Positions 1 through 7,900 of a stretch of 64,000 bases of DNA are shown here, in pieces. The notes below the pieces were generated by a model, which was not told the DNA's origin, made no database searches, and was given only the letters and a program-made list of their open reading frames with translations. The stretch is from NCBI GenBank assembly GCA_963815475.1, contig CAWFHD010000001.1:1488001-1552000 (forward strand), given 5' to 3'. The DNA is from Sulfopaludibacter sp963815475 (GTDB taxonomy: Bacteria; Acidobacteriota; Terriglobia; Bryobacterales; Bryobacteraceae). Position 1 is the first letter of the stretch. Every line of letters starts with the position of its first letter. Position numbers and translations under genes: made by a program.

Positions 1-2605
1 CTTCGGCGATGGCGTCTACAAGTCCACTGACGCTGGACTCACGTGGACCAACATCGGCCTGAAGGACTCGCGGCAGATTTCCAAAATCGTAGTGGACCCG
101 CGCAATCCCGACGTCGTATACGTCGCGGCGCTCGGCCACGCCTACGGCCCCAACGCGGAGCGCGGAGTGTTTCGCTCCACCGACGGTGGGCAGCACTGGC
201 AGAGAGTTCTCGATCGCGGTCCCGAGGTGGGCGCCGCCGATCTCGCAATGGACCCCTCGAATGCGAAGACGCTGTACGCCTGCATGTGGAATGGCCGGCG
301 CTCGGTTTGGAGCCAATACCCGGCGCTCGAAGGGCCGGGCAGCGGACTGTGGCGATCCACCGACGGAGGCGATCATTGGGCGGAAATGACGGGGCACGGT
401 CTGCCGGAGTCGCGATGGGGACGCTCGGGCGTGGCGGTGTTTCCGGGCGGGAAGCGCGTGTATGTAGTGCTGGCGGCCGATGGCGCCGCCGGCCTGTACC
501 GTTCTGACGACGCCGGCGCCACCTGGACCCGCGCCAGCAGCGATTCGCGGCTCACCAACCGCGCCTGGTATTTCAGCCAGGTCACGGTGGACCCGAAGAA
601 TGCCGATGTGCTCTACATCCCGAACGTGGCGCTGTTCCGCTCCACCGATGGCGGCGCGAGTTTCTCGGCGCTCAAAGGCGCGCCGGGCGGCGACGATTAT
701 CACATTCTGTGGGTGGACCCCACCGAGCCGCGCCGCATGGTGCTGGGGTCCGACCAGGGCACGAACGTCAGCGTCGACGCCGGCCAGAGCTGGAGCACCT
801 GGTTCAACCAGCCGACGGCGCAGATGTATCACGTCACCACCGACAATCGTTTCCCGTACTCGGTGATCGGCTCGCAGCAGGATAGCGGGACCGCCGCCGT
901 GATGAGCCGCACCGATCATGCCGAGATCGACGCGCGCGACTGGTATTCGGTGGGCGGCGCGGAGAGCGGCTACATCGCGGTGGACACGGCCGACGACAAC
1001 ATCCTGTACGTGGGCGACACGAACGGCACGCTGGCCCGCTTCGACCGGCGCACCGGGCAGGCGCAAAACATCACGCCGTGGCCGCTGCGCACCGGCGGCT
1101 TTACCGGAACCATCGCGCAGCAGCGTTATCGCTTCCCGTGGACCGCGGCGATGGCCACATCGAAGCTGGAGCCGGTCGCTCTGTTCTACGGATCGCAATA
1201 TGTGATGAAGACGGTGGATGGCGGGCTCAACTGGAAGGAGATCAGCCCCGACCTCACCGGCGACACGCGCAACGATCGCTCACAGTCCGGTGGGGCCGTG
1301 ACGCCCGAGACCGCGATTGCCTTGGGGTACGGCGTGGTCTACGCCATCGCGCCCTCACCATTGAACGCGAGCGTCATCTGGGCCGGCAGCGACACCGGCC
1401 TGATTCACGTGACACGCGACGGCGGCCGGAGCTGGCAGAACGTGACGCCCCAGGGCCTGCCCATTTGGAGCAAGGTGAGTCAACTGGAGGCCTCGCATTT
1501 CGACGCCGCGGTGGCGTACGCGTCGGTGGACCAGCACCGCATGGAGGACTACGCGCCGTACGTGTATCGGACGCGCGATTACGGCAAGACGTGGACTCTG
1601 GTGAACCAGGGCCTGGCGGCGCCGGCGTTCGTGAATGCGGTGCGGGAAGATCCGTCGCGCCGCGGTCTGCTATATGCCGCCACCGAGTTCGGCGTGTCGG
1701 TTTCGTTTGACGATGGCGAGCACTGGCAGTCGCTGCAGTTGAATCTGCCGGTGGTTTCTGTGCGCGACCTGGCGGCGCATGGCGACGATCTGGCGATCGC
1801 GACTTTCGGGCGCGGGTTCTGGATTCTGGACGACGCGTCGCCGCTGCGCCAGGTTAACCCGGCGGCTGAGACTTCGGAGATCCTGTTCTATAAGCCGGCC
1901 CGGGCGATTCGCATGAATCCGCTGGCATTCACCGGCACGCCGTTTCCGGTGGAGGAACCCAAGGCGGCCAATCCGCCGGAGGGCGCGATGCTGGACTATT
2001 TCTTAAAGTCCGTGCCGCAGGGCGGAGTGATGCTGGAGATTTACGACGCCAACGGCGGCCTGGTGCGGCGCGTCTCGAGCAACGATCCTGTGCCGCCGCC
2101 ACGCCCGCCGGGTGAGGTGGCCGACGGCTGGTTCGTGCCGCTGCCTCGTGTCACCGCGAATGCCGGGATGAACCGCTTCGCCTGGGATCTACGCTACGGC
2201 ATGGCGGGAACCGAAGCCGACGACGAGGATGAGTTCGGCCATCCGACGCCCGGACCTCAAGTGTTGCCCGGGACTTATGAGGCGCGGCTCATTGTGGGCG
2301 GAAAGACGTTCACACAGAGTCTGGAAGTGGAGCTCGATCCGCGATTGAAAGTGACTGCCAAAGATTTGTCGAGTCAGTTGGAGTTGAGTCTGTCGATTGT
2401 GAAGGCGATCGGGCAGGCGACGCAGGGGATTCAGGCGGATCCGAAAAACTCGGAACGAGTAGGAAGGCTGCGTGCGATTGCATCGGACCTGACTACGGCT
2501 TTGCGAGTGGCGGAGAGCGCGGATCGGATGCCTCCCGCGACGGCGTATCGGATCTTTGAGGAGAAGAGGAAGGAGTTGGAGGGGGTGTTGGCAGGGGTGA
2601 AATAA
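1..2605 (+). CDS. Asp-box (sortilin/VPS10-like) beta-propeller protein, 5' partial
   Basis: The reading frame is open from the first bases of the window (frame starting at base 2), so the N-terminus lies outside. The protein shows about ten Asp-box repeats of the form S/T-x-D-x-G-x-x-W, for example STDAGLTW, STDGGQHW, STDGGDHW, SDDAGATW, SVDAGQSW, TVDGGLNW, TRDGGRSW, TRDYGKTW and SFDDGEHW, which build the blades of a ten-bladed VPS10/sortilin-type propeller also found in BNR-repeat glycosyl-hydrolase-like proteins. About 200 residues after the last blade resemble the C-terminal domain common to the large secreted members of this family in Acidobacteriota. It is probably exported, but the signal peptide is not in the window. 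No catalytic residues can be assigned; substrate is unknown. Confidence 0.85.
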   Translation, partial: FGDGVYKSTDAGLTWTNIGLKDSRQISKIVVDPRNPDVVYVAALGHAYGPNAERGVFRSTDGGQHWQRVLDRGPEVGAADLAMDPSNAKTLYACMWNGRRSVWSQYPALEGPGSGLWRSTDGGDHWAEMTGHGLPESRWGRSGVAVFPGGKRVYVVLAADGAAGLYRSDDAGATWTRASSDSRLTNRAWYFSQVTVDPKNADVLYIPNVALFRSTDGGASFSALKGAPGGDDYHILWVDPTEPRRMVLGSDQGTNVSVDAGQSWSTWFNQPTAQMYHVTTDNRFPYSVIGSQQDSGTAAVMSRTDHAEIDARDWYSVGGAESGYIAVDTADDNILYVGDTNGTLARFDRRTGQAQNITPWPLRTGGFTGTIAQQRYRFPWTAAMATSKLEPVALFYGSQYVMKTVDGGLNWKEISPDLTGDTRNDRSQSGGAVTPETAIALGYGVVYAIAPSPLNASVIWAGSDTGLIHVTRDGGRSWQNVTPQGLPIWSKVSQLEASHFDAAVAYASVDQHRMEDYAPYVYRTRDYGKTWTLVNQGLAAPAFVNAVREDPSRRGLLYAATEFGVSVSFDDGEHWQSLQLNLPVVSVRDLAAHGDDLAIATFGRGFWILDDASPLRQVNPAAETSEILFYKPARAIRMNPLAFTGTPFPVEEPKAANPPEGAMLDYFLKSVPQGGVMLEIYDANGGLVRRVSSNDPVPPPRPPGEVADGWFVPLPRVTANAGMNRFAWDLRYGMAGTEADDEDEFGHPTPGPQVLPGTYEARLIVGGKTFTQSLEVELDPRLKVTAKDLSSQLELSLSIVKAIGQATQGIQADPKNSERVGRLRAIASDLTTALRVAESADRMPPATAYRIFEEKRKELEGVLAGVK

Positions 2606-2850
2606 CGGGTGGCTCGGGTGATGGGGTCCAATTTGGTCCGATTTCCGACTTTTTGGGAGCGATCGTCTGTAAGGCTGTTTTCTCGAGCTTGAGCGGAGTC
2701 AATCCGAAGTAGTGACCTCGCGGTTGGTGATGGCCCGAACAGGAGCGGACTCAATAGCATTGATTGGGCATGCCCTTGCAAGGTTTCCGCCATGCTATAA
2801 GCTGGAAAAGGCGATATCCTTCAGAATTCAGCAAGCAGAGGCAAAAGAGA

Positions 2851-4137
2851 ATGGCACGGATCGAAGGCATCCGAATACGGAATTTCCGCGCACTGCGTGA
2901 CGTCACGCTCGGAAGAGTGTTGAGCCTGCAGCAACCCGACCCGCTGACGCCGATGACTGCGGTGATCGGCAAGAACGGAGCGGGAAAGAGCACCTTGTTC
3001 GACGCCTTTGGCTTTTTGGCAGATTGCCTCAGAACGGGAGTTGAGGAGGCATTCGATACTCGAGGACGCGGCGGCTATGACCGGGTCAGGACCCAAGGTG
3101 TCGAGGATCCAATTGAGTTCGAGGTCTACTACAAAGAAGAGGGCAATGCTCGTCCAATCACGTACGAATTGTCCATTGACAGAGACCCCTCAGGTCGTCC
3201 TTATGTTCTCAAGGAGCGGCTTCGACAAAGGCGCAAGGGTCAGAAGCACGGATGGCCATTCTCCTTCTTAATACTAAATGAAGGAAAAGGGGTCGCCTGG
3301 AGGGGCGAAACGGAAGGACGGCAGATTGATGAAGGCCAACTGGATCTTCCTGGTTTGATGGAGACCATCAAACGCAGAGAAGATAAGGAAGAGAGCAGGG
3401 AAACCGAAGTAGTCGAACTCGATGACAAACGGAAACTCGGGATTGCGACTCTCGGGTCCCTGAAGCAGCACCCTCGCGTTTCTGCGTTCCGCCGCTTCAT
3501 TGAAGGTTGGTATCTAAGTTATTTTAGTCCTGACGCCGCACGCAGCCTTCCACTCGCCGGACCACAGAAACACTTAAACGTTCACGGGGACAATTTAGGC
3601 AACGTTGTTCAGTTTATGGAACGAGAGTACACGAAGAAGTTCCGTGCTATCCTCGACCGGATCGCCGCGAAAATTCCAGGAATAAGCAAAATCGACACTG
3701 AGCGGACTCCTGATGGGCGGCTGCTCCTTCGATTTAACGACAAAGGCTTTCAGGATCCTTTTTACGCGCAACAGATGTCGGATGGAACGTTGAAAATATT
3801 CGCCTATCTCCTGCTCCTCGAGGATCCCGCGCCTCCGCCGTTTCTATGCGTCGAGGAGCCAGAAAATGGGCTATACCACAAGCTACTAGAAGCACTGGCC
3901 AAAGAGTTTCGTGAACATGCGACCGGACAGAAGTCTGGGTCACAGGTGTTTGTCACAACCCATCAGCCTTATTTTGTCGATGCGTTATCGCCTAAAGAAG
4001 TGTGGATTCTGGAGAAAGGGCCGGACGGATATTCGGTTATCAGGCGAGCAAGCGATGATCCAATCGTTGACAACATGGTAAAAGAGGGCCTGCTGCTTGG
4101 CGGGCTCTGGTACAGCGATTACCTGGACGCGAGGTGA
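2851..4137 (+). CDS. AAA family ATPase (SMC/OLD-like), first gene of a two-gene module
   Basis: A 428-residue ABC/SMC-like ATPase. It begins MARIEGIRIRNFRALRD, the usual start of RecF/OLD-type ATPases, which is why the ATG at 2851 is preferred over in-frame starts further upstream. Walker A is GKNGAGKST (residues 40-48), the ABC-type signature is QMSDGT (about 308), Walker B is FLCVEEPENG (331-340), and TTHQP with the switch histidine is near 371. No zinc hook or long coiled coil is visible. The stop lies three bases before the next ATG, so it is co-transcribed with the DUF4276 gene. Proteins of this kind power several anti-phage systems (OLD, Gabija, PARIS), acting with a TOPRIM partner; here that role is inferred. 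The GC content is visibly lower than in flanking genes, suggesting acquisition by transfer. Confidence 0.85.
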   Translation: MARIEGIRIRNFRALRDVTLGRVLSLQQPDPLTPMTAVIGKNGAGKSTLFDAFGFLADCLRTGVEEAFDTRGRGGYDRVRTQGVEDPIEFEVYYKEEGNARPITYELSIDRDPSGRPYVLKERLRQRRKGQKHGWPFSFLILNEGKGVAWRGETEGRQIDEGQLDLPGLMETIKRREDKEESRETEVVELDDKRKLGIATLGSLKQHPRVSAFRRFIEGWYLSYFSPDAARSLPLAGPQKHLNVHGDNLGNVVQFMEREYTKKFRAILDRIAAKIPGISKIDTERTPDGRLLLRFNDKGFQDPFYAQQMSDGTLKIFAYLLLLEDPAPPPFLCVEEPENGLYHKLLEALAKEFREHATGQKSGSQVFVTTHQPYFVDALSPKEVWILEKGPDGYSVIRRASDDPIVDNMVKEGLLLGGLWYSDYLDAR

Positions 4138-4140
4138 TCC

Positions 4141-4791
4141 ATGATGCACATTGAGATACTCGTGGAAGACCTCTCCGGCAAAAAGGCACTAGATGTCTTG
4201 GTGCCTAGGATTATCGCGGACCACGTCACCTTTCGGATCCATTCCTATCGGGGAATCGGCCGCATTCCAAGAAACATGAAGGATGCCGCCGATGCTAACA
4301 AACGGATCCTCTTGACCAACCTTCCCAAACTATTGAAGGGGTATGGAAGGACGTTTCAGGGATATCCGCCAGATCACAGGGCGGCCGTGATCTTTGTATG
4401 CGACCTCGATGACAAAGATCTCACAGGCTTTCTAGGTGAGTTGAATGCCATACTGAATGCCTGTCAAGTAAGGCCAGAAACACATTTCTGCATTGCAATC
4501 GAGGAGGGAGAGGCGTGGTTCTTGGGTGACGTTGGTGCGGTCAAGTCAGCCTATCCTTCCGCCGATGATTCCGTACTCAGTTCGTATGTCAATGACAGCA
4601 TTTGTGGTACCTGGGAAAGATTGGCCGATGCCGTTTATCCTGGAGGAACGAAAGCACTGTCCCGAAAGGGCTGGCAGGCCGTAGGTGCAGAGAAGGCACG
4701 GTGGGCAGAGGAGATATCGCCGCGTATGGACGTTGAAAATAACGCTTCGCCCAGCTTCTGCTTTTTCCGAAACGAGCTTCGGTCATTATAG
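4141..4791 (+). CDS. DUF4276-family protein, TOPRIM-like partner of the upstream ATPase
   Basis: A 216-residue protein with the features of DUF4276. An acidic strand-end EILVED (residues 5-10), VFVCDLDD (D88, D90, D91) and IEEGEAWFLGD (120-130) fit the E...DxD pattern of TOPRIM-type nuclease domains. The perfect Shine-Dalgarno GAGGTGA at 4131-4137 overlaps the stop of the ATPase gene; it is 3 bases from ATG 4141 and 6 bases from ATG 4144, so the second ATG (MHIEILVED) may be the true start. Tight coupling to an AAA ATPase gene is the usual setting of DUF4276 proteins. By analogy with AriA/AriB and OLD-type pairs, it may be the effector nuclease of a defence module; that is inference. Confidence 0.75.
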   Translation: MMHIEILVEDLSGKKALDVLVPRIIADHVTFRIHSYRGIGRIPRNMKDAADANKRILLTNLPKLLKGYGRTFQGYPPDHRAAVIFVCDLDDKDLTGFLGELNAILNACQVRPETHFCIAIEEGEAWFLGDVGAVKSAYPSADDSVLSSYVNDSICGTWERLADAVYPGGTKALSRKGWQAVGAEKARWAEEISPRMDVENNASPSFCFFRNELRSL

Positions 4792-4884
4792 AGCGAAAGT
4801 TCGGATTTTCGGCTAGGTCGTCGTCGCGTTAGGAGCGCTGTCTTAGACCGCGTTCTACGCCTCGCTGATTGACGACGATCGCAA

Positions 4885-5006
4885 AGCATCTCGTCCGTGA
4901 TCTCTTTTCGATATCGCGACAGATGGAAGTTCTTCTCCCAGGAATCCTGATTTCTTGCCGCCTTCACCAGTGCGTTATAGCGCCCTCGATCCCGGAGGAT
5001 GTCCAC
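4885..5006 (-). pseudogene. Relic of a GT4 glycosyltransferase 3' end
   Basis: This stretch is a diverged copy of 23795-23908, the 3' end of the intact glycosyltransferase gene in this window. Read on the minus strand it gives RYNALVKAARNQDSWEKNFH and SRYRKEITDEML, against RYNALVKAGRESWEKNFQ and SRYRREITDQML in the intact protein, with a small insertion after the ALVKA segment. Nothing of the rest of the gene is present. The remaining bases of the 4792-5275 gap show no other gene; the last 60 bases are AT-rich and lead into the ribosome binding site of the next gene. Confidence 0.8.
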
Positions 5007-5275
5007 CGGCGGTCTCGACAAGTCGGAGGCTGTGCAAGGACCGTGATGGGGCGGCTGACCAACTGTGGGTTGTCCGCAGTCGGGCGGCAACTAGATTTCT
5101 GACAATTTTAAAGATCTACGCAAGCCGATAAACAGCCCGTTTCACTTACAGAGGATTGTCATCACTTTTTCCTTGCCACGCTCGTCTAGGCTGTGTTAGC
5201 TTCGAATCAGCCGGTGAATACGGCTAATGCAGCAAAGAGATTTTTTGAATTCGTTCGATTCAGAAAGGGAAAGTT

Positions 5276-5926
5276 ATGCCAGAAGATATACCTGTCGCCG
5301 ACAGGGTCAAGAAATCGTTCTCCGCTCTATCGTCAGTTGCGTCCACCCTAAACGCCTCCTCCGACAAGCTTTCGAGTAACATCGCTACCCTTGAAGCTGA
5401 ACTTAAGAAACTCTCACTCGGTGTGTCGAGTTCTGTGATTTCTGATGACAGAGACCCGCATGGTATGCCGCACTACGATTTTGACCGGCTTCTCTATTCA
5501 AAAATCAACGGCAAATGGGGTTTCGCCATCGAGTGTGCAACCGGAGATGAAAGGGCCGACACCTGGGATAGCCACGAGATCTGGCCTTTCAATGAAGCGC
5601 CCAGAGGAAAGCGCGTTAGAGCGGTGGACTCCATCCCGGCTCTCCTAGATAAGCTCGCCAAGGACGCTGCGAAGATGGTCGAGGAAGTTGATGAGCGTTG
5701 CGAGACGGTCGCCAGAATAACGGAGGCCATCACTTCACCGACGACTCCGGAGCCCACCTTCGCGCGGAAGTTGCAGGAAGCGCTGACACCCCAGCCCCGG
5801 GTTTCGGATGAAAGCCCCTTACTGGATCTTCCGACAGGTGAACCTACAGTCAAAGCACGGGATCTCGTCATCCCAAATGACGTTCCCCAACTCCCAATCC
5901 GGCCCGGCGGAGGAAAAAGGAAATGA
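5276..5926 (+). CDS. Hypothetical protein, 216 aa
   Basis: No family was recognised. The N-terminal 60 residues are rich in Ser/Leu/Lys with heptad-like spacing and look alpha-helical, possibly coiled coil. A central segment (about residues 60-110, with DFDRLLYSKINGKWGFAIEC and TWDSHEIWPF) looks like a compact alpha/beta domain. Another helical region (about 115-155, with LLDKLAKDAAKMVEEVDE) follows, and the C-terminus is Pro-rich and ends in basic residues. There is no signal peptide or membrane segment. The start is supported by the purine-rich AGAAAGGGAAAG before ATG 5276. The stop codon overlaps the ATG of a 39-codon reading frame (ATGA), implying a coupled pair. It sits between an ATPase/TOPRIM-like pair and a toxin-antitoxin cluster, so an accessory or defence role is possible but unproven. 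Confidence 0.6.
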   Translation: MPEDIPVADRVKKSFSALSSVASTLNASSDKLSSNIATLEAELKKLSLGVSSSVISDDRDPHGMPHYDFDRLLYSKINGKWGFAIECATGDERADTWDSHEIWPFNEAPRGKRVRAVDSIPALLDKLAKDAAKMVEEVDERCETVARITEAITSPTTPEPTFARKLQEALTPQPRVSDESPLLDLPTGEPTVKARDLVIPNDVPQLPIRPGGGKRK

Positions 5927-6042
5927 GGCGCAAGAGTTCCCGCGATATCTATCATGAGATTAAATATCATGCGATTGAGCTGGCTGCTCTCGTCGTGTTC
6001 CTCTCGTGGCTTACCAAGGAAGTCTTGCGTCAGCTCCGTTAG
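5923..6042 (+). CDS. Small membrane-like peptide, 39 aa, coupled to upstream gene
   Basis: The frame starts at the ATG of an ATGA overlap with the preceding stop and is preceded by the Shine-Dalgarno-like GGAGG of the upstream gene's 3' end (5909-5913). It encodes a basic N-terminus (MRRKSSRD), a single hydrophobic stretch (IELAALVVFLSWL, about residues 19-31) and a short basic tail. The overlap and the single transmembrane-like segment make chance less likely, but there is no homology support. A role as small membrane partner of the 216-residue protein is inference. The following bases up to 6294 show no gene. Confidence 0.45.
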   Translation: MRRKSSRDIYHEIKYHAIELAALVVFLSWLTKEVLRQLR

Positions 6043-6294
6043 GTTGCTGCCAATGCTGTCCACAGAATGGGCGCTTGTGCCATGGAGAATTCATAGGCGG
6101 AAACTGGCGATGAATCGAAGCGATTCGCCCTAAAGAGGGATGACGTTATATTCGTCTGGGGTGTCGGTTTGCCTCGCTACTTCGCCGTTCGAATCCACCA
6201 ACGAGAGCCGCGGTCCGGCCTGAGCTCCAGCACTCCGGCGTTATCAGTCGATAACGCCGTCCTCGCCCCACCCAATCCCAGTTCACCGAGCACC

Positions 6295-6331
6295 TTGACT
6301 TGCATCCGCGCGCGCGTATAAAATTTTATAC
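6295..6331 (+). promoter_or_regulatory. Sigma-70 promoter with palindromic operator of the HigBA-like locus
   Basis: TTGACT (6295-6300), a 16-base spacer and TATAAA (6317-6322) form a good promoter. The -10 element lies inside a perfect 16-base palindrome, GTATAAAATTTTATAC (6316-6331). That is the expected arrangement for autorepression by the HTH antitoxin encoded downstream. The predicted transcript starts only about 15 bases before the toxin ATG. Confidence 0.75.
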
Positions 6332-6344
6332 ATGCCGGTCATGT

Positions 6345-6690
6345 ATGGACGAAGAAAAACAGATCCGTTGGGTAGGCTCTGCCTACGACGATCTGCTGGC
6401 ATTCCCAAAAGAAGCCCGGAAGGAAGCGGGCTTCCAGTTGGGGAAGGTCCAGGCCGGGCTTGAGCCGACCGACTGGAAGCCGTTCGACGAGGTAGGCGCG
6501 GGCACGAAGGAGATTCGGATCCGGGAGGCAAGCGGCATTTACCGCGTGATGTACGTCGCCAAGTTCGAGGAAGCCATCTACGTACTGCATTGCTTTCCAG
6601 AAGAAGACTCAGGTGACGAGCAAGCAGGACAAGGCTATTGCCGCGGCGCGCTATCGCGCCGTGGTTAAGATGAGGAAGGAAAAGAAATGA
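6345..6690 (+). CDS. higB: HigB/Gp49-type (RelE superfamily) toxin with a single-base frameshift
   Basis: MDEEKQIRWVGSAYDDLLAF and later KEIRIREASGIYRVMYVAKF, AIYVLHCF are characteristic of the phage-derived Gp49-like/HigB family, mRNA interferases of the RelE fold. As sequenced the frame runs off-family after HCF and stops at 6668. An extra base at about 6597 explains this: shifting frame there gives QKKTQVTSKQDKAIAAARYR and a basic tail ending at TGA 6688-6690, exactly the family C-terminus, and creates an ATGA overlap with the antitoxin. The listed end is the frame-restored one. Either a sequencing indel or an inactivated toxin. The start ATG 6345 is chosen by family fit; ATG 6341 is out of frame. 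Confidence 0.8.
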
Positions 6691-7028
6691 AGATCGACAC
6701 CGAAATCCGCCATGTGACAAAGCCGGGAGCGAACCTCTTCCTGGAACTGGGTTTTGCGCCGGACGAGGCCAAACGTCTACAGGCTGCGTCTCGCAAACAG
6801 ATCAATGACACGCGACTGCTGAAGAAGCAACTGATGGAAGAGTTGTCTGTCTGGATTGCGAAACATCACCTAAAGCAGGCGGAGGCCGCCGAGATTCTGA
6901 TGGTCTCGCGCCCGCGTGTGTCCGACGTGGTGAACAAGAAAACGGCCAAGTTCACTATCGACACGCTCGTGGAAATGCTCAGCCGTGTCGGCAAGCCGGT
7001 TAGACTGGAAATCAGTTCAGGGAATTGA
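6687..7028 (+). CDS. higA: XRE/HTH antitoxin of HigB-type toxin
   Basis: A 113-residue protein with a central helix-turn-helix: LKQAEAAEILMVSRPRVSDV (about residues 60-80) is the DNA-binding unit, followed by NKKTAKFTIDTLVEMLSRVG. This matches the HTH_37/XRE antitoxins paired with Gp49-like toxins. It would neutralise the upstream toxin and repress the palindrome at 6316-6331. It appears intact. Its ATG overlaps the frame-restored toxin stop. Reverse gene order (toxin first) is normal for HigBA. Confidence 0.85.
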   Translation: MKIDTEIRHVTKPGANLFLELGFAPDEAKRLQAASRKQINDTRLLKKQLMEELSVWIAKHHLKQAEAAEILMVSRPRVSDVVNKKTAKFTIDTLVEMLSRVGKPVRLEISSGN

Positions 7029-7143
7029 AGGACGAAGTTTTCTCTTGTAGTCAACGCATTACGGGCGGAGAGATTGTTTGAAACAAGGGTTTCAGAACCT
7101 GGCACCGGGGTTGGTCCCATTGGTCGCTTGCTTCTCAGACCCT

Positions 7144-7345
7144 CTATTCGACAACGGACCTCTTGAACCTGCGTCTTGCGCCGTGGCGGATGTGCAGCAC
7201 TTCAACGCGGTTTTGCTTTTCCATCACGCGGTATATTGCGCGTTTACCATTTCATGGCCGCGCCGGAATTCTCAGCGTCGATCTGCAGGTAGAGGGAGGC
7301 GGGATCGCGCGCGGCGCGGGCGGTGAGGTCAACGAGGTATGCCAT
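7144..7345 (-). pseudogene. ParE/RelE toxin relic with internal deletion
   Basis: On the minus strand the gene starts inside the 3' end of the Phd-like antitoxin (17-base overlap). It begins MAYLVDLTARAARDPASLYL, the N-terminus of a ParE/RelE toxin, and hits a stop after residue 33 (7246-7244). In another frame the following bases encode AIYRVMEKQNRVEVLHIRHG and RRRFKRSVVE with a stop at 7146-7144, the conserved C-terminus of the same family. The middle, roughly 25-30 codons of a usual 95-100, is missing and the frame is shifted. This is a genuine deletion, not a simple indel, so the toxin is dead. Confidence 0.85.
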
Positions 7346-7619
7346 GAGTGGCTTCGAAGTCCGCGAAAAACTCTCGTGCGCGCCGGACTCTGCCCTTTTT
7401 GGCGTCCTCCAGGCCCTGACGGAGGCCCTCCTCGGGATCGGCACGGGCGGCGATGTCGAGCAGGCGCTGGTAGGCTTCGGCGTCCTGCACGACGGCTGCC
7501 GCCTTCCCCTTCACGGTCAGCACTACGGGGCGCTTGGTTTTCTTGAGTTGTTTCATGAAATCGCCGGACCGCCGGCGGAATGTCGTCAGCGATTGGATGT
7601 CCTTCGCGATATCGAGCAT
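7329..7619 (-). CDS. Phd/YefM-family antitoxin (orphaned)
   Basis: A 96-residue protein starting MLDIAKDIQSLTTFRRRSGD, then PVVLTVKGKAAAVVQDAEAY, the Phd/YefM N-terminal DNA-binding fold, followed by a helical toxin-binding tail. The internal ATG at 7619 is preferred because a strong GAGGAG ribosome binding site precedes it and the family begins there. It is intact although its toxin gene downstream has lost its middle, so it is now an orphan antitoxin that may still act as a repressor or protect against related toxins. Confidence 0.85.
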   Translation of the reverse strand: MLDIAKDIQSLTTFRRRSGDFMKQLKKTKRPVVLTVKGKAAAVVQDAEAYQRLLDIAARADPEEGLRQGLEDAKKGRVRRAREFFADFEATHGIPR

Positions 7620-7671
7620 GGCATCACTCCTCTTCAAGCACCTTTTTAGGCGCCCCCAGAATAGCGCGTCT

Positions 7672-7900
7672 GGGTAGGGAATGGTCCTCTCGGTCATGCG
7701 ACGGCTGATTACTCCCCTCAGTCGGGTTGCCTTTTGGAAACCGCCGCGAACCGCACTCTAGCGGTCGAGGCAGGGCTGGCTTGCGGCTACCGAGGCCCAA
7801 ACCCGCGGAGCAAGACCCCGTTAGAGACTCCGGCGTGAGGTTGGCCGGCGCTGGCGATGTTTCTGTATGATTCCCGCGAGTGCGCGCAATGCCTCATTGG
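7672..7900. repeat. Copy 1 of a duplicated antitoxin 3' end plus spacer
   Basis: About 230 bases recur in the same orientation at 16608-16905. Shared blocks include TCTCGGTCATGCGACGGCTG, CAGGGCTGGCTTGCGGCTAC and CTGGCGATGTTTCTGTATGA. This copy covers the spacer after the Phd/ParE locus and the 3' end of the BrnA-like antitoxin. The second copy has an extra insertion of about 65 bases and only a relic of the antitoxin. Confidence 0.8.
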
